This document shows positions 11,639 through 21,415 of a stretch of DNA of 64,000 nucleotides, one piece after another. The stretch covers positions 372,001 to 436,000 of the forward strand of contig JAEUBA010000009.1 in the NCBI GenBank assembly GCA_018257865.1, given 5' to 3'. The translations under genes and the position numbers were made by a program. This stretch comes from Stereocaulon alpinum. Taxonomy: Eukaryota; Ascomycota; Lecanoromycetes; Lecanorales; Stereocaulaceae. A model generated the notes under the pieces. That model was not told where the DNA came from and ran no database searches. It saw nothing but the letters and a program-made list of their open reading frames with translations. The first letter of the stretch is position 1, and each line of letters starts with the position of its first letter.

Positions 11639-13073
11639 ATGGCCGGTGGTGCCCCCGTTCCGATACCTGTCTCGGAGACGATTCTTAGCATTGCGGATCT
11701 AGAGGAAGCTGCATCAAAGAAGTTGGGGAGAACCGCAAGAGGTGATTCCCCTAGCAAGCTCTTCATTCCCAGTCATCGCTTTCATCCTGTAAAGCCTCCG
11801 GCAATGGGTTTCGTGCTATATTTATCTGTGTTTCGGCGTCCTTGATCCCTTTTTGGCAATGCCAAGTGTTTGTTTGCAGGACACCAGATGGTTGGGATGT
11901 TTAGACAAGTATCGGTCCTCTTGCCAAAGCACAAAGTGCTTCCTCAATGTTGACATCTGGCTTCATTACTAGATTTCTACAATTCGGGGTCAACAGAGCA
12001 AGTCACAATTCGCGAAAACTCTACCGCATTCTCCCGTTACCGTCTCCGCCCCCGCGTCCTGGTAGATGTCTCTGGCGTGGAGACCTCAACCCAAGTTTTC
12101 GGCCGGACTATCTCGTTTCCCCTCTGTGTATCACCCGCGGGTCTCCAAGCTATGGCGCACCCAGATGGCGAATTAGCAACAAGCAGAGCATGTGCCAAGC
12201 GCGGCGTAAACATGGCAATAAGCTCATATTCAAATTACTCGATTCAAGCGGTTAGGTCAGCTGGAATCGACGCTGGGCCCATTTCGCATGCTATTCAATT
12301 GTACACCATGAAAGATCGTGCGATGCAGGAACGTATTATACGAACAGCAGAAGCGGAGGGTTGTTCCGCAATCTTTCTCACCGCAGACTCTCCCGTTTTG
12401 GGCGTCAGATACAATGAGTGGCGCAATGACTTCCGTACGCCCGAAGGTCTCGCGTACCCGATTCTTGAGAAGACGACGGAGGACATAAGGCGGCAGACTC
12501 ATGATGGAACGTTTGTAGGATTCAATCAAGACTCACACAGTTGGGACCGGGAAATTCCATGGCTGAGATCAATTACGAAGATGGAGATCTGGATAAAGGG
12601 CGTACTGACTGCAGAGGACACGGAGTTGGCAGTGAAGCATGGATGTGATGGGATCATCGTAAGCAATCATGGTGGCAGGCAGCTGGATGGTGTTATGGCT
12701 ACCCTTGATGCGCTACCAGAGTGCGTTGAAGCTGCACAGGGGAAGACAAGGGTCCATGTAGATGGCGGTTTCCGATCTGGGACCGACATCTTCAAAGCAC
12801 TGGCACTAGGGGCAGAGTGCTGCTGGGTTGGACGGCCAGCGATTTGGGGTTTAGCTGTAAGTCTAACAACTTCGCCATCCATGTGTATACCTATCAATGT
12901 ATGCGGCTAATACTTCGTAGTATGATGGTGAAGCTGGAGTAAATCTGATGCTGGAGACGATGCACAATGACTTTCGGCGTTGTATGCAATTGACAGGCTG
13001 CAGGACAATAGGAGATATCACGAAGGCTTCTTTGGCCAGGATTGACTCAGACGGTCGACTAAAACGCTTGTAG
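11639..13073 (+). CDS. FMN-dependent alpha-hydroxy acid oxidase/dehydrogenase
   Basis: Member of the glycolate oxidase/lactate oxidase/flavocytochrome b2 family, oxidising a 2-hydroxy acid to the 2-oxo acid with FMN. Model: 11639-11741, 11973-12856, 12921-13073, 379 residues, all in phase. The N-terminal SIADLEEAASKKLGRTAR/DFYNSG segment is split by intron 1. FPLCVSPAGLQAMAHPDGE, the SSYSNYS strand and QLYTMKDR follow. The catalytic His/Arg motif SNHGGRQLDG and the phosphate-binding VHVDGGFRSGTDIFKALALGA are complete. No cytochrome b5 domain or targeting signal is visible, so it is the short oxidase-like form. Intron 1 is 231 nt, about four times longer than the other introns here. The gene is flanked by F-box pseudogenes but is itself undamaged. 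Confidence 0.9.
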
Positions 13074-13568
13074 ACTTGTCTCGGCTCGTTGAGAATGGCG
13101 GTAGACATCGATCAAGATTGGTACAACAGATTTGGGAGAGGTGGACGTTTTGTCCTTCAATAGACTTAAATTGACTTTCAAGGAACTAAAATATAAGATG
13201 TCAATTCAAGTATGAGATGGCTGTGAATTAAGCTGTTGTCGTGATCCAGAAACCGTGAGCATCAATTCCATAGTCGAAATGAGCGGGATTCGCAGGATGT
13301 TCATTAGTTGTGGAGCTGGAAGTGGAAGAGTCTGCATTCCTCATGAGGCTAGAAGTACAACATTTCGAAGAGCAGTAAGATAGAAAAGGCGTATTTCCAG
13401 GAGCTACAGAAGCAGCGATTGGCTTTGGTGCAGCTCCAGCAGCTGTTGATAATTACGTTGTGCAGGGGAATGATGCCAGAAGCCTTTCATCGCTGTGTTG
13501 ACCATTGTGGTACCGCCATGAGATACGGCACGTCAGAGACTCTTTGTTTATCAAGTATCCGCTGGTAG
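13074..13568. other. Intergenic, convergent 3' ends
   Basis: Lies between the ends of the oxidase gene (plus) and the split F-box gene (minus). Nothing recognisable is seen. Confidence 0.5.
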
Positions 13569-14553
13569 TTACTCTCTCTGTAGTCGTAGTAGGCCCGCTT
13601 GCCGTGCATGTTTGTATTCGATATTTTCATTAGCCATGCGAACATTTCTGTCGAAACACCACACGCAGAATCCAGGAGGAAGGATGTGGACAAGGAATGT
13701 GTCATCGCCCAAAAGTAGGCCCTCACTTTCGAAGAACCAACTTGACTCGGCGTCTATCCATGAGTCGGGCAACATGCTTCTTGAAGCCATATTAACGCGT
13801 TGTAGACTTGCTTCCCGTAAGTCGATGACTATATATCGGCGTGCAGTGAGTGTGACAAATGAATACAAGACATCTTTCCAGAGAAAGAACCTTGCCTTCC
13901 AAAGAACACGCTCGGTGGATTCGTTGAGCTTATACGCTGCAGTGTCAAAACGGTTCTTTTCGAAGTTGAAAGTTATACGGAACACCTCTTGAGCCTCCGT
14001 GCTATTATCAAGGTCCCGCCAGAGTCCTGAATAAATCCATGGAGCCCCGGACCCATCAAAATCGAAAAAGCTAGCCATGTTATGGCCGATAGCGTTCGCG
14101 ATGCATCCAAGTCCTATGGAACCGCGGAAAAGTACGTCGCCTTTGAGGTTTGTGCGTGTAAAGTAAAGATGGTCTGGCGAGCTAAGACTATCGCTGTGGT
14201 ATGTACTCTCAAAAATGATTACTGTTTCGCCTTGACGGTCAATGGTCATCCGCCACAGGTATTCGTTTTCAGGCTGCTTTGAGGATAGATCGACTAAGAA
14301 AGACTGTGTAAGTCTGGTCCGCAGGTCCCAAGTGATAACTTCAAGTTGGGGGACGATTCGTGTTTGAAACGAGGCGATCGCTAGAGTGGTCCGCGAGACG
14401 GTAAGATCTCGAGAATTTGCCGACGGCAGCTGTAGAGATACCTGATCGAGGGTCGAAAGATCCCAGACACAACATCTTGCTGAAGGGCTCAGTCCTACCA
14501 TGATTGATGAGGACATCGCTACCTGCATTAACATATGTCGGTTTTCTGTTACA

Positions 14554-14567
14554 AACTCTCCTTCTAT
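14554..14567. repeat. 14-bp direct repeat, left copy (probable target-site duplication)
   Basis: AACTCTCCTTCTAT on the plus strand, identical to 15754-15767. Coding within the F-box gene on the minus strand. Confidence 0.8.
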
Positions 14568-15753
14568 GGCCAGCGATGGAGACACACCTGTACGCGGTGC
14601 TGGCTACGAACCTGAATACCTATTCAGAGCCGAGATGTCTCCCCTAATGCATTACAGGTTGAACGATGTTAAGACGTTGCGTAGTTGCTGAGAACTCCGT
14701 ACAGAGTTTTTCGGGCAACGCGATAATACCTACCCCAACTCTACCACAACTATTATACCTCCCCTACGATCAAGACTAGACAGCAAGAATTAGTATTAGG
14801 TATAGTATCTCAGTCTGATGAGTAAAGAGCACAGGTAACACCTGCCCAGCTGTTAATTCAAAAAATCTAATATCTACGTGCGCTCGATACGTATCTACCG
14901 GTTAAGACTGACGCGCAGTCTATCCTAGGGGAAGGCTGGGGTTATAGGTATATAGGACTAAGAGAAGGATATACTAAGTTATAAATTAGAAGGCGTATTT
15001 TAGAAAAGGATAGCCCCTATCTAAGTAGCTAGGCGAGCCTTTAGTATAAGCAGCGCCGTATAACTATAATTATAAGCTGAAGGGTTAGCTCCCCCCTAAA
15101 GTAAAGTATATAAGGATAGAAGTAAGTACTATCTAATACGACTGGCGGGATATTATACTATCTAATTCTTTATATAAGTATAGGCCTCCTAGGTAGTATA
15201 TATAGCTTCCCCCCTTTCTCGTATCCTTAACCAGTAAACTACCGAATAGCTAAATCCGGTACTACTACGGATACTAATAAATACTACTAATTAGCGCTAA
15301 TAACTTAAACCCTTATAGGACGGCTATATACCCCCTCCTCCCCCCCCCCTATATTAACACAGTAAAGGTTAAAGAAAGTTATAGGGCGCTCAGCGCTATA
15401 ATAAAGTCGAAGGATATAGAAGAATACAGTAGGGTCCTTAAGAGCTAAGTATAGTATAAAGGGCGTATATTACAGTTAGTATTAGAAATAATATTATAAA
15501 GCGCTCAGTATAATATTAAAGAATATAGTTAAGAGTTACCGGTGTTAAGGAGGCCTAGGGTATAATCCCTAAACTAAAAGTAATTATATCGTTAAGGATA
15601 AGCGGGAGTTTTTATCTAGGCACTATACTATAGTTTCTCTTATAGCTAGGAAAGGCACACTACGTGTACTATCTACTGGTTTCACAAATAATGTAATAGA
15701 ACACCCTCATTAGTATATATAGATACTAGAATAGGCGTATAAACCAATCAATC
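14568..15753. mobile_element. RIP-degraded insertion, probable transposon relic
   Basis: A 1,186-bp insert inside an F-box gene, bounded by 14-bp direct repeats. From about 14740 it is extremely TA-rich and poor in CA and TG. In 15121-15180, for example, I count about 14 TA, one TG and no CA. That is the RIP signature of repeated DNA in ascomycetes. A C-rich run lies at about 15331-15350. The leftmost 150 bp are less biased. No ORF, terminal inverted repeat, LTR or poly-A tail is visible, so the element class is open. A long direct repeat without terminal repeats fits a truncated non-LTR (LINE/SINE) insertion best. Confidence 0.7.
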
Positions 15754-15767
15754 AACTCTCCTTCTAT
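15754..15767. repeat. 14-bp direct repeat, right copy (probable target-site duplication)
   Basis: AACTCTCCTTCTAT, identical to 14554-14567 and exactly 1,200 bp from it. The bases on either side of the two copies differ. Confidence 0.8.
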
Positions 15768-16498
15768 TCCTGTTCGAAGATCCAATGCCTTTATGGCACA
15801 ATCTTGCATGGGGTCAATCCAGGCTAACACACCATCTGCATACGCAAATCTCTTAGCGTCTAACCCACTGCGAACAGATAAGTCGTAAGTCCTCATGCTG
15901 AAAGGACGTCCCGTTTTGAATGCGTCAATATGCTCAGCCTTCAGTGAGGTTGTAGAAATGGCAGAAGAGTCGTCTGGAATGCACGATCCCATGCTCGTGG
16001 TGGGATACCAATGTTGGAAAACACACTCCAATGTACTTGGCGAAGAAAGAATGCTCTTCCACTTGCGTGACACCCTTTGAGCCTGGAAGCACTGGTAGAA
16101 AGGCAGATACTGCAGGATTACCTGACTAAGCTCAAGTGGTAGTTCCGCAACGATGTCGTAATGTAGGTCTACACCATCTATGGCATTGCGGAGTTCTCGG
16201 ATTTGGTAATGCGTCAGACTTTCGACAAGACTTTGGAGCCTATAAGTGACGTAAGTATCGCATTTCCAATGCATGTATTCGATACACACGCTCTTCGGCG
16301 GCCTTGACTGCTCCTAAGCTGCAAGAAAGGTGTCACTAGGGTATCACAATCTTGTTCGCTGGCATGATCCATATCAAGACAACTCCATGAATCAGATGCA
16401 ACAGGGCATTCGGGCCGAAAACAGAGCAAGTTGGTGGCGAAAAGATCATGAAGGCGAATGCAAGAGCGAGGAGACCATCTAGGTACCACGGTGTCCAT

Positions 16499-16851
16499 GA
16501 TCGTTCTAAGCTAACCCAATGGGCTTAGGCTGAATCGAAGGGCTGCGCCTAAGGTACTTATGGTAGGTAGGTATCTGCAATTATCGACATTATACTGGAG
16601 AGACATAGGTCAAAGGACACCACGGGAAGAGGATGGCCCGGAATCGATTTGCCTGACTTGTGAAGCGGCTATGCTTATGTCCATCGCTTGGCCAGATGAA
16701 CAACTCATGGAAACTTATGTCTGATATCTCCAGGTACATGAGACCACTCAACCGACAAGGAACCTAGTCGTGGCTTAGTCGATAGTGTACAAAAAATAAC
16801 TAAAATTCACTACACAAAAGGCGGCGCATGATCATGGTACCCAGATCATGC
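16499..16851. other. Intergenic
   Basis: Lies upstream of the split F-box gene's neighbour and downstream of the membrane protein relic. No gene or repeat is seen. Confidence 0.45.
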
Positions 16852-19074
16852 TCAACTCCGATTACGACGCGCCTCCAACCACCCATCCTTGTCGCCCCTA
16901 AGCATACGATACATTACCTCTTCCCTAGCTCTCTCTTGACCACCCAGCACCAGTTCCCTGCACACCACCTTACCCTCCCTCTCCTCAATCCCAGCATCAC
17001 CCACCCACCCTTCCCTTTCATCCAACATCCTCAAACGCTCTGCCTCCAAAGCACACACAGCAGGCACATCGGGCCCAATCTCGGCCCCAATCCTTCAACG
17101 TGGCCCATGAATCCAGCGACTCCGTCCAACTCGGATGCCGCGGTACATAAACCGTGAGGAACGCCAGTCCCGCTAATTGCGTGGCGAGAAGCAGCGTGAT
17201 AACGATCATGGCTACGAGCGACATAGTCGGTTTCTGCAGATCGGTGCCTGCGCAAGCAGAGATTAAGAACCGTTGCTCGCCTGGGCCGACATTTAAAATA
17301 GCATTGCTGGCATCGTAGGTAGCGAGAGTAAAAGCGGCGGTGGCTCTGCTTGGACCACCAAAGTTTGCCAGCCAATCTAAGAGAGAGACGAGTAGTGGGG
17401 AGATAGATTCTTTTGAAAGGTCGTCGGAGCCGCACTGAAGTGGGAGGTAGGACTGGTTCCACGAGGAGATGGAGAGACTTTTGCCATTGCAATCTCGAAG
17501 GGGGCGGGTGAGGCCTAGGAAGGGGTAGCGTAGCTGATAGCAGAGAAGTGCCTTTGCTTTGTTGTAGTCGCTGTCGCTGTCAATGTCATTGTTACTTGAG
17601 ACGACGGCGTTGAAGAAGGTGCGGGAGCCGAAGGCTACGATGACGGCTGTTAGGAAGGGGCCCGCTACCCCAAATTCCGGCCTTCCATTGGGCGAGCCTA
17701 CTGTTAGGTATTCATCGTGACCATTCCGATAGGAAAGATTAGGAGTGTTATGTGGTACTTTGTCTCGTAAGCTGCCCGCGACATGTCCATTCCAGTAATT
17801 TGGTGGTTCGAAGTAGCCCAAGATGCTATTGCCGTAGCAATGCTGCGTGAAATGGCTACCTCCGTCTTCCATTCTCCTAGGATTGGCGCCAGCGTTCGGC
17901 GGTTGACCCATCCTTTAATAATCAAGCCAGACTCCTTCTTGAATAACTTGTGGGTCAGGTATATACCGCCATAGGGGTTTCAAGACGTCTCCAGGAGCAT
18001 AGATCCGGGCATGGTACCTCAGTGTATTGTAATCACCGAAAGGATTTGTATTTGGATTAAATCATTGATGTTGGTGAAAATCTGACTCAGTAGATAGGCA
18101 CCAGAGCAAGAGGGCGGGAACTCGGACTACGCTATACTTGCACGTTTGATAGATAAGTTGGGCCGTAATGCGAAATTGCGGAGGATTCCCGTGTTGGTGC
18201 CAACTAGAAAGCTACCAATAAAATACTTCGTTGGCAAGGTGCCAAATGACGACGTAGTATAAGGGCTTGTACCTGGGCTAGTGAATTTTACGTCATTGTG
18301 ATCAGTCAATCACGAAAACGGCTGCTTGTCAGTGAGCTTCCCATCTATGGTCGTGGAGATAATGTTATTCATGACTGAATTGTTAGGAATTGGTGCCATT
18401 TTTCCAGGAGTGACCTGCTGTCCTATTATCGACGAAGTGCCTTTCAGATCTTGCTGGCTCAGGACTTGGATATTGATTGTGCCCACAAGAGCTTTTTGAA
18501 ATATAGCGATCACGAATACTATGGTAAAATGTGACTTGTCAGCCCACCACCGAGAGTCAATCATTGTACACTATCGACTTACCAATTCCGACGATACCTG
18601 CCGACAATATCAATAGTGGGCTTCTTGTCCGACGCCTAGTATTTGGTCTGAGCACGTCCAGAAGTACAGCCCTATCAGACCAGCTCTTGTCAGCTAACGC
18701 CAGCATCTGTCGTAGAGTCGGGGAAGGCGCTCTAGCGTCTGACCTTCTCCGGCAGTATATCGCGGCCTCTTTGGCAACTATAACAGTCGTGACAGGTATG
18801 GCAATGATTGCGAAGATAGAAGACCCACGCGAGCTGTTCTGCGCAATTCGTCGCTCCTCTCGTACTGCGACCTGGAATAACTCCCAACTTAGTCAAAGTA
18901 GGTCGGGATTGTAATTGGCTTGTAGCAAAGAATGGAAGTGATACTCCATGATAGAACTGCAATAATCGCGTATGAAATCATGAGCCAAAGGCCCAGACTG
19001 TGCTACTTCAGCTCTCCAACTAGCTCACCCTTCGTCAGCGCTAGCTTTGTTTTTACTTACTCCAGCATAGCCAT
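16852..19074 (-). pseudogene. Uncharacterised fungal multipass membrane protein, degraded
   Basis: The likely ATG is at 19074. It splices in phase into a first transmembrane helix (LGLWLMISYAIIAVLSW). A second helix (SIFAIIAIPVTTVIVAK) and the conserved cytosolic block ALADKSWSDRAVLLDVLRP..RTRSPLLILSAGIVGIG come next. A long extracellular region with GFLVGTNTGILRNFA-type sequence leads to a last helix (MSLVAMIVITLLLATQLAGL) and the cytosolic tail GAEIGPDVPAVCALEAERLR. This is the layout of a large uncharacterised membrane protein family I know from other filamentous ascomycetes; function unknown. Three lesions are visible: TAG at 18127-18129 (before SEFPPSC), TAA at 17915-17917 (before RMGQPPNA), and a one-base frame change at about 17088-17110 that puts the conserved tail in another frame (16852-17087). 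Both stops are one C-to-T change from a glutamine codon. Some 5' exon borders are unresolved. Confidence 0.7.
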
Positions 19075-20604
19075 AGATCGGCCTCCGGAACGATTGTTCG
19101 CAGCCCGCCCAGCAAACTATCCTGTTGAGCCCCCCGATTGTCACCTTCAGGGTTGTTCCCCCTAATACTAAGTGGCGTTCTTGGGGTCCCACTGTTGGGG
19201 AATTATCGCGGGGTGGAATTGATCCCTGCCCTGGAAGTTTAATTTGCCATGAGTAGTCTCCCCTCTCGTCTGGACTAATGTCGCCTGATACACGAAGACT
19301 AGGTGGCCTCATATTGGCAATGGATGAGAAGTCAGCTTGTAATGCCAAAAGACGTTACAACAGCCATGTTCTACCACAAGATAGCGATTGATGTCCCAGC
19401 GTGGGAAAGCCCAACGCAGCTTCCAGCCAAAGTATATATGCGTGAAAGAAAATGCTTAATTCGAAGAATGGGAAAAGTGCTGGTGATGCCTGCTTGGGAC
19501 TGAGCAATATATACCATACATCGTCTGACTGACATCGAATTCTTCGTGGTGACGAACACACGCTACTAAACACCGCTGTCAGTATCTTGATCGGTGCGCT
19601 TTCAAATGCAAGTAGATCAGGTTAAGGTGCTCCATGGTTTGCTCTGAAGGTTGAGGTCTTCGAACCATGAAACCAGTGGTTACCGCTATTGACGTTGATC
19701 ATCAACGGATGTGAGCCTAATGAACACTGCCTAGGTTGGCTGACCAATGGCATTTGCTTCCCAGCACGTTGAGCTCAATTAATGCCCTAGCACTAGGTCT
19801 ATCCAAGCTACAATAAGAAGCCTTCACACGAAGCTTCTAAATAAAGCATTCACGTCTCAGTCATTGAATATTTGGCTTATCTTCAACCGCATTACTGTCT
19901 AGGTTAATGGGCTGACAAGCGCACCAATCACTCATTCGCAATGCGAAAGAGCTGCCTAAAATTCGATCATGTCGTAATCAAAGCGCTGGGAGTGTCCAAC
20001 GCCAACATATTCACTTAGATCCGCTCGACCTGACGCAACTTTCAGTCAACCTAAATGACGTGGTGATACTTGAGCTCAGGAGATCATCCAACGAATTTTA
20101 TCCAACATTGTTTCATTGGTCGACTTCTTTGGAAGATATATACGAGCAAGCCTTGCAGCCGTCGTGACAAAAGTACACAGATAAAATGTGATAGGAAGCA
20201 TGAATACCTCCATGGAAATTATGCGCGTCTGCTCCCGAGTCTCCTAGTCTCAGCAGATTTTTGAGTGAAAACAAGGGAAGGGAAATGGGGGGGTGGGGGA
20301 GCCTTGGAACTCCTGTCGAGCGATTATGTGAAGTCGGAAAGTCTAATATCCTGCTTTCTAGGAGCTCCAAGAGTGCCTAACAAATATCATATAAGTCCAG
20401 ACAGAACCTGGTCCTTGTCCGGGTACATGGTTCACTGTTGACGGAACTCAAGCTTCGATCTTTCTTTAATGCTGCACCATTATCAGGAGAATGCTGCTTC
20501 CAAGGATCATAGGGGAGAAGGGCCACACCAGATCGATATGCTCGACATTCGAAAGTAGCCTTCCTCGTTCCAATTCTTGTGGCTAAAGCCCAATGAACAG
20601 CCTT
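19075..20604. other. Intergenic, no gene recognised
   Basis: 1.5 kb with only short unsupported ORFs on both strands, including 19355-19573 minus and 19303-19503 plus. It sits between two degraded genes and may be eroded sequence, but no homology is visible by eye. Confidence 0.4.
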
Positions 20605-20934
20605 TCATTTTGTGTTCTCCTCCTTCCTTCGACGAGCACGTCCTGTTTGAGCGTCTTGCAATCGTGCCTTATATGTCATATCCTTATGAGCCATGGTAAT
20701 CTGCTCGTCGGAGCACTACACCTGGAGTCCGTCTCTATCAACCACGATTAGGTATGTCTCATCACTAAAAAAAAGCTCTGGGAGTGGAGATTCGGCTATA
20801 GCCATCATTGCTTTCTGCCAGGTTTGTTGCTTCAGGTTAACTACCATTAACAAGCCCTTGTTAGCCCGGGATAATCGACCATATACAATATCCCTCCAAC
20901 AGAACGCAGGTGAGAGATGAAAGAGCCACCTCAA
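20605..20934 (-). pseudogene. C-terminal fragment of a third F-box family gene
   Basis: The minus-strand frame 20934-20605 reads FCWRDIVYGRL...MVVNLKQQTWQ...FFSDETYLIVVDRDGLQV, a TAG stop at 20716-20718, then CSDEQITMAHKDMTYKARLQ and a natural TGA at 20605-20607. This aligns block by block with the ends of the F-box genes at 9.4 and 13.6 kb (FLWKDVLY, GDDTFLV, VWCFDRNVRMANENIEY). The stop falls exactly where those genes have the W of VWCFD, so TGG became TAG. No matching F-box or middle region is seen in 20935-21400, so this is a 3' remnant. Confidence 0.7.
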
Positions 20935-21415
20935 TGGGAACAGCAGTAATGTTTCTCTTCAGCATTAGCTTGTTCTGCTCCACATCCTAGGTCAATTGGA
21001 TTGCTCTCACTACTTGCACATGAATACCTGAGCTTTCTTGGCGGCCAGACCATCGCGGATCGGGCGCGTTCTCACCTGCACACAAAATATGCGCGTCGAC
21101 CAATCAGCAACTGTGCCTACCGTACCTAGGTACCTTACCATTGCCACATGCTCCAGCAAACAGCAGAGGGTCCTTGTGACAGTCACTTGAATCTGATACT
21201 GCATGGAGTGAGGTTTCACGCTCCCGGTTTGTTACGCTAATGGAGCTCCAGCTTGACACTTCGCAGGCTACCGCGAAGGAATGCCCCGAATCTGCTGCAA
21301 GGTAGGAGACTTGTGTACAATAGCTCGAACAATTGCTCTCGATCTTATCATGAAACTAGCTGCTCCTTGTCATTTCCCGAAGTTGCCATTGTGTGAGACA
21401 ACTGCCCAGAATCGC
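20935..21415. other. Intergenic or eroded 5' part of the F-box fragment
   Basis: No residues matching the F-box family or any other protein could be found in the three minus-strand frames. Confidence 0.4.

Larger units (their letters stand above)
13569..16498 (-). pseudogene. F-box protein gene disrupted by a 1.2-kb insertion
   Basis: The 5' half begins at the ATG at 16498 (alternative ATG at MDHASEQ). It has one intron (GC/gtgtgt...cttatag/GCTCC), a clear F-box (VAELPLELSQVILQYLP..FQAQRVSRKW) and the LKAEHIDAF block shared with the 9.4-kb paralogue, then breaks off at LRTGIEGEL. The 3' half (14567-13569) resumes at IEGEFVTENRHM and reaches the family end LLLGDDTFLV...VWCFDRNVRMANENIEY. Between them lies a 1,186-bp TA-rich insert. 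The 14 bp coding IEGE(F/L) occurs at both edges, exactly 1,200 bp apart. Removing one copy plus the insert joins the halves in frame, so the gene was intact before the insertion. As it stands the protein would stop after IDWFIRLF. Function of the intact form: probably an SCF ubiquitin ligase substrate adaptor. Confidence 0.85.

Noticed and set aside
15331..15350. C-rich run as a functional signal
   Set aside because: Lies inside the RIP-degraded insert and is most simply part of its biased composition.
14568..15753. The 1.2-kb insert as a large intron of the F-box gene
   Set aside because: No GT/AG pair matches the exon edges, and the exact 14-bp direct repeat with frame-restoring removal fits an insertion far better.
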